Shown: positions 1-6,630 of the stretch, in pieces
Layout: each line of letters begins with the position of its first letter
Position numbering within the stretch: position 1 is the stretch's first letter
IMG/VR virus record: IMGVR_UViG_3300009285_001551
Location: 1-46,227 of that record
Source: a virus
Length of the DNA: 46,227 nucleotides
Direction: 5' to 3' (one strand)
Translations under genes and position numbers: made by a program
The notes under the pieces: model-generated
The model's database searches: none
Seen by the model: only the letters and a program-made list of their open reading frames with translations
Told to the model about the DNA's origin: nothing

Positions 1-337
1 GTTCGATATATCCGCCGGAAGGATCGCCGCTTCCCCGCCGCAGAGGTTCGCTAGGCTCCTCTTCAAAAATATCCACCATTGGGAGTAATATCTTGTAATG
101 ATCCGCCTGACCAATCACCTCTGGCGACGCGACTGGGGGATAAAGTTCTCGCAGTTTTTCACCCGTCTCCTCGTCTTTCTCCGCGCAAGCCGCGCAAAGC
201 GGCCCGCCCTCCTCGGTCGAGTTTGCGGGCTTGGGGATCGCCACACCACAGCCGACGCACTCGGTTCCGATTGATTCAGGGAATCCGAAAAACGAATTGA
301 GGCACTTTTGGAAAACTGGATTCATTTGGTCGTTCAT
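1..337 (-). CDS. Zinc-ribbon protein, 3' end outside window
   Basis: An open frame starts at ATG 337 (second ATG at 325) and runs off the left edge without a stop, giving at least 112 residues. Two CxxC pairs (ECVGC near residue 27 and LCAAC near residue 48) form a probable zinc ribbon. An acidic segment (DIFEEEP) and a Gly/Pro-rich stretch follow. The start overlaps the upstream stop as ATGA, and AAAGG lies about 8 bases before it. Function unknown; small zinc-binding accessory proteins of this kind are common in phages. Confidence 0.7.
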   Translation of the reverse strand, partial: MNDQMNPVFQKCLNSFFGFPESIGTECVGCGVAIPKPANSTEEGGPLCAACAEKDEETGEKLRELYPPVASPEVIGQADHYKILLPMVDIFEEEPSEPLRRGSGDPSGGYIE

Positions 338-513
338 TTCGGGGCCTTTCTCCGAAGATTGAGAAGAAAAGTATTCAATCTGTCGAGTGCGCGAATCAAT
401 AAAAGACCTTCGCGGGTAGCCAAACAAGCGCGTCCAACATCCCGAATCGCCTCGTTCACCCGGATTAAAGCCGCGCCCAATTTACATTTATCCTCATCTT
501 GCCGGCGGTTCAC
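334..513 (-). CDS. Small basic helical protein, 59 aa
   Basis: The frame starts with GTG at 513, overlapping the previous stop as GTGA, and its own stop overlaps the next ATG as ATGA, so it is coupled on both sides. The protein looks helical and rich in Arg/Leu, with two cysteines (KCKLG, RACLA). It belongs to no family I recognise. The support is its exact fit between two other genes. Confidence 0.5.
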   Translation of the reverse strand: MNRRQDEDKCKLGAALIRVNEAIRDVGRACLATREGLLLIRALDRLNTFLLNLRRKAPK

Positions 514-602
514 CAGACTCTCTCCTCTCGCTTGGCTTTTCGCGCCGCGATTTTTTTCTTCAGACCGGACAAGTTTCGGGGTTTAGACTCGCTCAAACTC
601 AT
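510..602 (-). CDS. Very small Lys/Arg-rich protein, 30 aa
   Basis: ATG at 602 opens a 30-residue frame whose TGA overlaps the next GTG. The middle is strongly basic (LKKKIAARKAKREER). A GC-rich hairpin lies immediately upstream where a ribosome-binding site would be expected, so translation may depend on that structure. It could be a leader peptide or a nucleic-acid-binding micro-protein. Moderate to low confidence because of its length. Confidence 0.4.
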   Translation of the reverse strand: MSLSESKPRNLSGLKKKIAARKAKREERVW

Positions 603-606
603 TGCG

Positions 607-637
607 CCCCCGCCCGGACTCGCCGCCGGGCTGGGGG
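607..637 (-). repeat. Intergenic GC hairpin, copy 1
   Basis: The transcribed strand can form an 11-bp stem: GCCCGG pairs with CCGGGC (612-617 with 626-631), extended by CCCCC/GGGGG after a single bulged base. The 8-base loop reads CGGCGAGT. A close relative lies at 877-896. It directly precedes the 30-residue gene. It is too far from a U-run to be a normal terminator. Confidence 0.6.
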
Positions 638-655
638 TTCGTTCCGCTCCCGACC

Positions 656-859
656 TTATGTCAAGTCAACCCGGAAATTCTTTGTGCTGAATGGGATTCC
701 CGTTCCAAGGATCATGCGAAGCATCCTGATTTGAATTTCGGGGTACTTTTTTAGCACCGCCAATCCATCTTTTGTTTCGATAAATTCCCCCGTGCGGCGA
801 CTTACCGAAAACAAGGTCGCTTTCAAATTCGCTCGTAAACACGAGTCAAGTTTTTCCAT
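656..859 (-). CDS. Hypothetical phage protein, 67 aa
   Basis: Starts at ATG 859 with a good ribosome-binding site (AAAGGAA, 8 bases upstream) that follows the second copy of the GC hairpin. It encodes a small basic protein with no cysteine motif beyond one Cys near the N-terminus. The central part (RRTGEFIETKDG) looks like a beta hairpin. No family recognised. Confidence 0.55.
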   Translation of the reverse strand: MEKLDSCLRANLKATLFSVSRRTGEFIETKDGLAVLKKYPEIQIRMLRMILGTGIPFSTKNFRVDLT

Positions 860-876
860 TGTTTTGGTTCCTTTCT

Positions 877-896
877 GCCCGGACTTGCCACCGGGC
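877..896 (-). repeat. Intergenic GC hairpin, copy 2
   Basis: GCCCGG and CCGGGC (877-882 with 891-896) enclose an 8-base loop that reads TGGCAAGT on the transcribed strand. It differs from copy 1 only by two transitions in the loop (consensus YGGCRAGT). It lies in the gap just before the ribosome-binding site of the 67-residue gene. Confidence 0.6.
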
Positions 897-1064
897 TTAG
901 TGTTGCTCTACCCACTTGACAGCAGCCTCAATGCCCTCAGCCTCCGCCCGCGCCTCTTCGGGGTCATCGGGGGCTTCGGACTGTTCAAAATAATCGAGCG
1001 CTTGCAAAAGCATCTCTCGTATGTTGCTGGGGATGACCTTTCTGTGCAATCGCTGCGCTTTCAT
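897..1064 (-). CDS. Small acidic helical protein, 55 aa
   Basis: The frame is longer, but the ATG at 1064 has a purine-rich site (GGAAGGGGAA) upstream and avoids overlap with the preceding gene. The N-terminus is basic (MKAQRLHRK) and the rest is an acidic helix (DDPEEARAEAEG) ending in AVKWVEQH. Function unknown. Confidence 0.55.
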   Translation of the reverse strand: MKAQRLHRKVIPSNIREMLLQALDYFEQSEAPDDPEEARAEAEGIEAAVKWVEQH

Positions 1065-1117
1065 TTTGCGCCATTCCCCTTCCTTTTCGATTCCCCGCCC
1101 GCCGAGCCGGGGGTTAC

Positions 1118-1309
1118 TTAATAATTCTCTCTGTCGTGGCACTCACATAGGGAAACAAGAAGCTCGCAAGACGGGCAGCAACCGCGCAGCACACGAAAAT
1201 TGTCGGCCTCTGCCATAGCGTTGCTGGCTTCGATTTGCGCAACAGTCGCTAGCGGCGTGTTAACATCTCGCCACAGATTGCGCATCGCCTCAATCTGATT
1301 CCGATCCAT
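1118..1309 (-). CDS. Small Cys-rich protein, 63 aa
   Basis: The ATG at 1309 lies 8 bases after GGAGG; a GTG at 1318 is less well placed. The N-terminal half is helical. The C-terminal part has cysteines in the order CCPSC..LCEC, suggesting a zinc-binding knuckle. A GCCGC-GCAA-GCGGC hairpin with a GNRA loop (1324-1337) sits directly before the ribosome-binding site. Function unknown. Confidence 0.55.
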   Translation of the reverse strand: MDRNQIEAMRNLWRDVNTPLATVAQIEASNAMAEADNFRVLRGCCPSCELLVSLCECHDRENY

Positions 1310-1347
1310 CTGTCCCACCTCCCGCCGCTTGCGCGGCCCTTAGATTT

Positions 1348-1521
1348 TTACGAACTGTAAGCCGCCGACCACAGCTGCTCAACCCGCGCATCGAGCCGCG
1401 CAATCAGATTGGCGTTGTCATGGCACTCGTGCATCAGGTGCAGCAGTTCAGAGATTTCGGCCCGCGCCTTTTCCCTGTTTGTTTCTGCTTCTGCGATTCT
1501 GTTTTTGGTTTCGGTCTGCAT
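1348..1521 (-). CDS. Small coiled-coil protein, 57 aa
   Basis: ATG at 1521 with AGAGAGG about 10 bases upstream opens a 57-residue frame. The sequence is almost entirely charged helix (TKNRIAEAE, EKARAEISELL), then a CHD motif and a helix ending SAAYSS. It is the first gene after the regulatory gap downstream of the HTH gene. No family recognised. Confidence 0.55.
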   Translation of the reverse strand: MQTETKNRIAEAETNREKARAEISELLHLMHECHDNANLIARLDARVEQLWSAAYSS

Positions 1522-1576
1522 CGGCTGGGCCTCTCTCTAATTTATTGAGAGAAGTCTGAGTTAAGCGGGAGTAACG

Positions 1577-1612
1577 TGTCAAGAAGTATGTTACGATTGT
1601 TTAAATAAATCG
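1577..1612 (-). promoter_or_regulatory. Possible operator and -35 box in regulatory gap
   Basis: Between the HTH gene and the next small gene lies an AT-rich gap (1522-1628). It holds an imperfect palindrome at 1594-1612 with CGATT/AATCG arms and a TTGACA on the transcribed strand at 1582-1577. No good -10 box sits at the right distance, so the promoter is doubtful. The palindrome next to an HTH gene is a plausible operator. Confidence 0.3.
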
Positions 1613-1628
1613 TATAAGCCGAATGGAT

Positions 1629-1841
1629 TCAAGGCTCTATAATTGAATGGATTTTTAGCGCAGAAAGCAGGCGCGTGAGCGGCGCGAATTGAACCGAGTC
1701 CAAACTCAGCCGACGCTCCCAATGCCAGATTGCAACGTGAGAGACGCCTGCGATTTTCCCCGCGCTACGAAGACTCAATTTCGCTTTTTTGCGCGCTTCA
1801 AAAAGAGTTCTACCGGTGAGAGATTGATTTTTGAGTGTCAT
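1629..1841 (-). CDS. XRE/Cro-like HTH regulator, 70 aa
   Basis: A 70-residue protein with a typical lambda-repressor-like helix-turn-helix. Helix 2 spans RSAGKIAGV, followed by the turn and recognition helix SHVAIWHWER. It has no second domain, so it resembles Cro-type regulators rather than a full CI repressor. It is the first gene after the intrinsic terminator of the late operon. It probably controls the small-gene unit to its left, possibly through the palindrome at 1594-1612. Confidence 0.8.
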   Translation of the reverse strand: MTLKNQSLTGRTLFEARKKAKLSLRSAGKIAGVSHVAIWHWERRLSLDSVQFAPLTRLLSALKIHSIIEP

Positions 1842-1849
1842 AGGAAATT

Positions 1850-1878
1850 CGTTACCACAGAATAACGCTTGGGGTCAA
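1850..1878 (-). promoter_or_regulatory. Weak candidate promoter for HTH gene
   Basis: Immediately after the terminator the transcribed strand has TTGACC (1878-1873). About 16 bases on is a poor -10 (GGTAAC) preceded by an extended-10-like TG. The gap has to restart transcription if the terminator is efficient, which is the main reason to propose it. Confidence 0.3.
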
Positions 1879-1879
1879 G

Positions 1880-1933
1880 AAAAAAAAGAGCCGCCGTTAC
1901 CTCTGTTCTTTTGTCTGGGGGACACGGCGGCTC
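1880..1933 (-). terminator. Strong intrinsic terminator of the late operon
   Basis: On the transcribed strand GAGCCGCCGT (1933-1924) pairs perfectly with ACGGCGGCTC (1897-1888) and is followed by eight T residues (1887-1880). The 26-base loop is long but the 10-bp GC-rich stem plus T-run is textbook. It lies just downstream of the hydrolase gene and so ends the long right-to-left structural operon. Confidence 0.88.
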
Positions 1934-1958
1934 TGTGACTGGGGACTCGATTCCCCGG

Positions 1959-2585
1959 TCAATTTGCCCCACCGCAAAATTTCTCCGCAACCTCAAAACA
2001 TTTCGCGTGGAATTCTGGCGCGTCGTCCATGTATGCGTGGACGGCTTGCAGTTGAACACCTCTCAAAATTCTCGCCCCTGCGCAAATCGGTTCGCGCCCG
2101 CAAGGGCGATTCTGCCTTTGGAAAAACCAATCAATGCTTCCGATACTTTGCGCTTTGAATTTCACTTTACCAATGATCGTGAGCGCGATGGGTGAGGCGA
2201 GGGCTTCGATCCAGCGCCCAAACCGGCCAAGCAGGGGAAGGCGGAGTCGCCAGACCGGGTCGCTTAGCACAACAGCGTTGACGAGCAGCCCGCGTTTACA
2301 GAGTTCGCTGACAAGTTTGACCGCGCCATAACCCCCGCCGTAGGAATATGCAAAAATCAGGATCGTCGGCCTGAAGGATTCGTCGCCTGATTCGCGCCGA
2401 AGATTGCGGGTGACTGCAAAGATATGTTCGGCAACGGCTGCGAAGTCATCACACCATCGCTGGTAGCGCACCGATGTTTCAGGCGAGCGAAACCGGCAGA
2501 GCTTTTCCGCCAAGTCGAGGACGCCGTTCTCTGTCGCCTCACTCTGCGTAAATCCACTGATGCAAATTCCCCATGTGCGCGTCAA
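1959..2585 (-). CDS. Alpha/beta-hydrolase fold esterase-like protein
   Basis: The likely start is TTG 2585, which overlaps the HNH gene stop as TTGA, giving 208 residues. A buried strand (TILIFAY) leads into the nucleophile elbow Y-S81-Y-G-G, as in lipases and esterases. Asp109 (VVLSDP) and His183 (QAVHAY) are in the right order for the triad. It is the last gene before the late terminator, where lysis or envelope genes often sit. A LysB-like lipid esterase or a prophage conversion gene are both possible. The fold call is fairly secure; the substrate is unknown. Confidence 0.62.
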   Translation of the reverse strand: MTRTWGICISGFTQSEATENGVLDLAEKLCRFRSPETSVRYQRWCDDFAAVAEHIFAVTRNLRRESGDESFRPTILIFAYSYGGGYGAVKLVSELCKRGLLVNAVVLSDPVWRLRLPLLGRFGRWIEALASPIALTIIGKVKFKAQSIGSIDWFFQRQNRPCGREPICAGARILRGVQLQAVHAYMDDAPEFHAKCFEVAEKFCGGAN

Positions 2586-3169
2586 GGTGTTGCCTTTGCT
2601 TTCATTGCGGCCTCGACAGCGGCCCAAGCTTTTCCGCAAATTATTGATGAAATTTGTGATAGAGAAACCCCAAATCTTTCGGCGAAGTATTTCAGACCCG
2701 ACTTATGGGAGCGTTTTCTGTACTCGGCTCTGATTTGTCGCACCTGTTGCAAACAAAGCTTGGCCTGTCCGTTTTTCTCACCACGATTGGGACGCCAGAT
2801 GCCATGAACATCACGATCACGCATGTTCTCGGCGTGCGTTCCCCAACAAAGATTATTAGGCTTGTTGTTTTTTCTGTTACCGTCTAAATGCCGCGCCTCG
2901 ACGCGGCTGCAATTTTGCAACATAATTTTGTTTGGCTTCGGCCCAACCCAAGCATCAAGAACGAGACTATGGACTCTAATCCCTTTTCGAGTGCCCCCTA
3001 CGCAGGGATAGCACATCAGATACCCGCCTCTGTCTAAAACAGGTTTAAGCCGCCGAAGTTTTTTGTCGGCCCATTTCCGGTTGGATGAAAAAACATTCCC
3101 GTCCACGTCGGCGAAGTATCCCGGATAGGACGGGCACGGGCGCATTGTCATGCATAACTCATTTTCCAT
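2582..3169 (-). CDS. NUMOD4/HNH homing endonuclease
   Basis: A 195-residue protein. The N-terminal NUMOD4-like motif (PGYFADVDGNVFS, residues 16-28) is followed by an HNH_3-type core (RHLDGNRKNNKPNNL and WGTHAENMRDR, about residues 92-118). A C-terminal HTH segment (YFAERFGVSLSQISSII) would help DNA recognition. These are free-standing homing endonucleases that insert between phage genes. The start overlaps the upstream stop as TAATG and the stop overlaps the next start as TTGA, so insertion has kept the operon coupled. Confidence 0.9.
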   Translation of the reverse strand: MENELCMTMRPCPSYPGYFADVDGNVFSSNRKWADKKLRRLKPVLDRGGYLMCYPCVGGTRKGIRVHSLVLDAWVGPKPNKIMLQNCSRVEARHLDGNRKNNKPNNLCWGTHAENMRDRDVHGIWRPNRGEKNGQAKLCLQQVRQIRAEYRKRSHKSGLKYFAERFGVSLSQISSIICGKAWAAVEAAMKAKATP

Positions 3170-3528
3170 TAGGGCAAACCTTTCATGCTGGACATGGTTT
3201 TTGCGAACTCGCTCAGAGCCGTAACGAGAGACGCCGCGCCCTGATACTGGTCAACAGGATTAGAGTTCAGCCCGGACGCATTGAGTTTGATGCCGCCCTT
3301 TTCCGGGTCATATGAAAAACTGATGTTCTCGGCCTTGATACTCATTCCTGAACGATACCGGCCATCTATATCCGTCACCGCCTTGACTTGACCTAGCGAA
3401 TCGTATTCGGTAATCGTGCGATGGAACTGTGCACTCCGGCATCCGAATAAAAGCACAATGACAACAAGCCCGCCGAGCGCAGCAAGCGACAAGACGATCC
3501 ATCCTAATTCGCTCCTCAGATTTTTCAT
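3169..3528 (-). CDS. Small lipoprotein-like membrane protein, 119 aa
   Basis: The frame extends upstream, but ATG 3528 (MKNLRSELGW) follows a purine-rich site and starts a clean signal or anchor segment. The hydrophobic run ends in LLFGCRS, a plausible lipobox with Cys30. The mature part is polar and beta-rich (TEYDSLGQV, SFSYDPEKGG) and ends in a helix. With the adjacent membrane protein it could be part of lysis (outer spanin-like), but it lacks the usual proline-rich stretch. Confidence 0.55.
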   Translation of the reverse strand: MKNLRSELGWIVLSLAALGGLVVIVLLFGCRSAQFHRTITEYDSLGQVKAVTDIDGRYRSGMSIKAENISFSYDPEKGGIKLNASGLNSNPVDQYQGAASLVTALSEFAKTMSSMKGLP

Positions 3529-3542
3529 TTTCTTTCTGCCTT

Positions 3543-3992
3543 TCAAAGTGTTTTGACAACCGAAATAAGAAGCTTCCAACCGATGAATCCCGCGCCGAGC
3601 AAGAAAAATAAAATCCCGCCCGCCACCAGAAACGATTCGATCTTCTGGCGATTCGAGGCCCAAAGTTTGATGTCGTTAAAATCCCTCACCACGCTCAAGA
3701 GTTCTTCGTTGACTTTCATCTGAGCGACCCAAAGTTGCTCGTGGCGATCAAGAAGTTTGAATACGCCGGGGCTTCCGTTGGTTCCCTTCAGCCGGAGCAC
3801 AATCTCGTCGAGCGTCGCTTGGATAGCCGCAAGTTGCTGATGGCGGAGATCGTCTTCTGCGCGGCGCACGTCGCCTCTGAGGTCTTCTTGTTTCTCGCCC
3901 ATTTTGAGTTTCACCTTTTCTATCGCGGCGCGTTCATGCGCCTTGGGGTCATATTCGCTCCCAAAGCCTGAGACGAGCGGGGCCTGTGGCAT
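3543..3992 (-). CDS. Coiled-coil protein with C-terminal membrane anchor, 149 aa
   Basis: Residues 20-100 form a charged coiled coil (REDLRHQQ-type heptads; LDEIVLRLKG). A polar stretch follows, then one strong transmembrane segment near the C-terminus (FLVAGGILFFLLGAGFIGW). This topology occurs in small phage proteins placed after the tail fibre. Start ATG 3992 overlaps the stop of a 19-residue ORF as TAATG. It may act in lysis (holin-like) or host interaction; not decidable. Confidence 0.6.
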   Translation of the reverse strand: MPQAPLVSGFGSEYDPKAHERAAIEKVKLKMGEKQEDLRGDVRRAEDDLRHQQLAAIQATLDEIVLRLKGTNGSPGVFKLLDRHEQLWVAQMKVNEELLSVVRDFNDIKLWASNRQKIESFLVAGGILFFLLGAGFIGWKLLISVVKTL

Positions 3993-4051
3993 TACTTGGC
4001 GGCCTTTTCATAACGACGGGCAAAAAGATTGGAGTTTACCCCGACAGTCAT
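3992..4051 (-). CDS. Coupled micro-ORF, 19 aa
   Basis: ATG 4051 overlaps the upstream stop as ATGA, and its TAA overlaps the next ATG as TAATG. The frame encodes a short basic peptide (FARRYEKAAK at its end). Being locked on both sides by stop/start overlaps argues for translation, if only to carry ribosomes on to the membrane protein gene. Confidence 0.4.
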   Translation of the reverse strand: MTVGVNSNLFARRYEKAAK

Positions 4052-4482
4052 TTCTCTGCCGCCACCTTTGGGATTTCCCCGTCGTCTTGAATCAAAATAT
4101 CAAGCAACTCGGCAATCATTTCGCCGGAAAGTTTTGCTCTGCCTTTTTGAAACTCCGAAAGGGGCAGTGGGCGGATTTCAATTTCGGCTTCCTCCGCAAG
4201 AAGCGGCTTGAACTCCGCATTGAATTTCTCAAGCGATTCGCCCGCGATTTCTACTCGCTCGCCCTTTTCATTGACGCCGTATTTTTTCACGAGCGCTATT
4301 CGGGAATCTTCTACTTCCTTCGCCTCCGCCCGCAGCCGCTTGAGCGCCCGCCCAATCTTATATGCAAGGACGGCGTCAATTTCTTTTTGCGCGGCGAGCT
4401 CCGCAAGCGGCCCCCCAAAGACAATGCCTTGCGGGCTTCCTACGTAAACGAGCGAATAAATCCTTTCGAGATTCAACTTCAT
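4048..4482 (-). CDS. DUF1617-like phage protein, 144 aa
   Basis: The best start is ATG 4482 (MKLNLERIYSLV), with GGAG about 8 bases upstream and an ATGA overlap with the previous stop. The layout resembles the DUF1617 family found near tail-fibre genes in siphoviruses: a short N-terminal strand, a long charged helix (YKIGRALKRLRAEAKEVED), then an acidic C-terminal part ending in LSGEMIAELLDILI. The family role is unknown. Confidence 0.55.
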   Translation of the reverse strand: MKLNLERIYSLVYVGSPQGIVFGGPLAELAAQKEIDAVLAYKIGRALKRLRAEAKEVEDSRIALVKKYGVNEKGERVEIAGESLEKFNAEFKPLLAEEAEIEIRPLPLSEFQKGRAKLSGEMIAELLDILIQDDGEIPKVAAEK

Positions 4483-4673
4483 CGGGTGTTCTCCTTTTCG
4501 TATTGTGAGCAATCTTCATCCCAACGCGTCTTAACTGGATAGCCCAGCTCCATGCTCTTGAGTTCGCAGCGGGCCGAGAGAACAGCCAGCGAGTTTGCAT
4601 CATGCGCATCTCGCCCGCGCCAGAAGTGGCATGAAGCGCAATGGCCCGCGAAAAGATTTGTGTTTGTCGCCAT
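4479..4673 (-). CDS. Small Cys-rich zinc-finger-like protein, 64 aa
   Basis: Cysteines appear as CASCHFWRG near the N-terminus and TRWDEDCSQYEK near the C-terminus, with one more Cys between (SARCELKS). The same signature (CKSCQHWRG ... TRWDESCEQWEK) occurs in the 92-residue protein at 33639-33917, so the two are paralogous or share a domain. It probably binds one zinc. The stop overlaps the next ATG. Confidence 0.65.
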   Translation of the reverse strand: MATNTNLFAGHCASCHFWRGRDAHDANSLAVLSARCELKSMELGYPVKTRWDEDCSQYEKENTR

Positions 4674-4676
4674 GTC

Positions 4677-4778
4677 TTACTCTATTTCCGGCCCGCAAGC
4701 GAAGCGGAGCACAAGGATTCCTTCCAGACAAAGTAGGGCAAGAATCGCGGCGGGGATTTCGCTTTCCCAGTTCATCAT
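4677..4778 (-). CDS. Single-pass membrane micro-protein, 33 aa
   Basis: ATG 4778 overlaps the tail-fibre gene stop as ATGA. The protein has a short polar start (MMNWESEIP) followed by one hydrophobic helix (AAILALLCLEGILVLRFA) and a short acidic tail. Its position just after the tail fibre suggests a role in lysis or at the membrane, but it is very short. Confidence 0.5.
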   Translation of the reverse strand: MMNWESEIPAAILALLCLEGILVLRFACGPEIE

Positions 4779-6577
4779 GCCACCGCCGTGATAAGACCGT
4801 CTTTCACTGTCAAAAGCGCCGTTACCGAGGTATCCACTGCGGCGGTCATACCCTCAGTCCCGTCGCTTGATTTGTAGCCCGTGGCGGGCAGCACGTATCC
4901 CCCGCCCTGAATCGTGCAGGCGAGAATCGGGCTGCGATCGGTCGTACCCGCGCCTTGCGAAGCCGCGACCGTCCAGAACTCAATGGCGCTCCCACCGTCA
5001 CCTGTAGCAATTCCTGATTTGAGATAAAGCACTCCGCCCGCTTTGTCGGTTGCGGCGGAAGTCGCTCCGCCTGCTTGAACGGTGAGCGCAACACCCGCCG
5101 TATTCGCCGTCGTGTGGCGTTCAACACTGAATGTGCGTGCTGCCGTACCTTCAAGACCCACTAATCCACTTCCCCGAATTGCCAGAATCCAGTTGTCCAG
5201 TGTTTTGTAGCCGCCAGAATAAAGAGCGCCAAAGAACATATTCGTATAGGTTCCGTCCCATGAACATCCAATGCCGCCCACAATGGAAGCAGTCGTGTGA
5301 TCCTTCCACACAATAGCAAGCTGCTTGCCCGTACCCGGCGTCGTTGCCCAGCCCGTTGCCCCGTTGTTGTCGAGGACAATCAGATTATTGTGTGCAGCGC
5401 TGGCATAAGCACGAATTGTCGTTGTCCCCATAAAGTCCGCTGCGCTATTCACTGTGCCTGTTGTTGGTAGGGCAAAATAGGCGGATGCGGCTCTTGTGAT
5501 CGTCGTGCTCCCGCCCTTCGCAGGGCCATTGAAAATCGCGGTGTTGACCTGAGCAACCGTGCCCACATAGTTGTCCGTGACGTTGAACACCGTTCCAGAA
5601 TAGGGCGAGGTCGCGGCGGTCGTGGTAGGCGAAAAAGTGTTCACCGCCGTCCATGAGTTCGCAGAGGCGAGAAGCCCCACGCCCGTCAGAGAAGTACCGG
5701 AGCCGACGAAGCCGCCCGATGCGTAGAGAGCCGCGTCAAACTCAAAACGATTATTTAACCCCAGAGGACTCCATATCAGTGTTTTTTGATTTGTTCCACC
5801 AAACTGAAGTGTCAGAATGTTTGCATTAGCATCCGTTGTGCTCCCGATCACCCACGTCGCCGCCGTCGTGTCCGTGTCGGTGTTCTGGGTGTGCATGAGA
5901 TTGGGCGTGAAAGTTGGCGCACCTGTGCCGCCAGAAAGCACAACGTAACCCGAAGTCCCCGCCGCCGAAATCGCCATTGCCGACGCGCCAGAATAGACCA
6001 GCCCGCCCGCCGCCGCCGTCAAACTCGCCGCCGTGCCACCATCTGCCAGAGCAACGTCCGTTCCCCCGACTCTGTAAATGTAAGCCGTCCCGATTGTCAC
6101 CGCCGTGGGAATGTCTGTGGCGATTGAAGGAACCCCCGCGCCGCTCGTAACAAGAATGCCGGAATTTCCAGTCGCTAATCCGGCAACGGTATTCGCAGCA
6201 GAGGAATAAAGAAGTTGGTTGACCGTCGTTGTGGCCGGATAGGTGGCCGTGCTCCATGCAGGAGTCGCAAGATTCCCACTCAGAAGAACTCTATTTGCCG
6301 CCGCAACCCCGGCAAGAATCTCCATAGAATCGGCGTCTGACCACACTATCCCGCCCGCGCTTGCGGTCAGGGCTTTGCTCGTGCCACCCTGAGCCAGCGT
6401 CACAACCGCCGCCGTGGTGAGAATCGTGCTGAATGCCTTGAGCGTCGAGCCGCCGTCTAGCGAATAAGACAGTGCCCCGCCGTCGTTACGGATTTCCTGC
6501 GTCATTGTCGCGGGATTGTCGGCGGCGAATACCGCCCGCTCGACAATGATATGGGGTTGAAGATTTCCAAGTGGCAT
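4775..6577 (-). CDS. Tail fibre / receptor-binding protein
   Basis: A 600-residue protein with a low-complexity, Ala/Gly/Thr/Ser-rich beta-repeat sequence typical of fibres. Recurrent units near the N-terminus read GGTSKALTASAGG and GGTAASLTAAAGG, each followed by short variable strands. The C-terminal segment ends in LLTVKDGLITAVA, a strand ending seen in many fibre tips. The N-terminus (MPLGNLQPHIIVERA) probably attaches to the tail. It is downstream of the large tail protein and the last big structural gene. Fold confident; receptor unknown. Confidence 0.75.
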   Translation of the reverse strand: MPLGNLQPHIIVERAVFAADNPATMTQEIRNDGGALSYSLDGGSTLKAFSTILTTAAVVTLAQGGTSKALTASAGGIVWSDADSMEILAGVAAANRVLLSGNLATPAWSTATYPATTTVNQLLYSSAANTVAGLATGNSGILVTSGAGVPSIATDIPTAVTIGTAYIYRVGGTDVALADGGTAASLTAAAGGLVYSGASAMAISAAGTSGYVVLSGGTGAPTFTPNLMHTQNTDTDTTAATWVIGSTTDANANILTLQFGGTNQKTLIWSPLGLNNRFEFDAALYASGGFVGSGTSLTGVGLLASANSWTAVNTFSPTTTAATSPYSGTVFNVTDNYVGTVAQVNTAIFNGPAKGGSTTITRAASAYFALPTTGTVNSAADFMGTTTIRAYASAAHNNLIVLDNNGATGWATTPGTGKQLAIVWKDHTTASIVGGIGCSWDGTYTNMFFGALYSGGYKTLDNWILAIRGSGLVGLEGTAARTFSVERHTTANTAGVALTVQAGGATSAATDKAGGVLYLKSGIATGDGGSAIEFWTVAASQGAGTTDRSPILACTIQGGGYVLPATGYKSSDGTEGMTAAVDTSVTALLTVKDGLITAVA

Positions 6578-6630
6578 TGTGCGTTACTCCTATTCTTTCT
6601 ATTCGCCGCTCAGAGGCGCGGCGTCAAGCC

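Noticed and set aside
1838-2059. 73-residue frame overlapping the hydrolase end and the terminator
   Set aside because: It runs through the intrinsic terminator hairpin and overlaps the hydrolase in another frame; sequence has no pattern.
3904-4542. 212-residue plus-strand frame
   Set aside because: Antisense to two well-supported minus-strand genes; Arg/Phe/Leu-rich shadow composition and no ribosome site.
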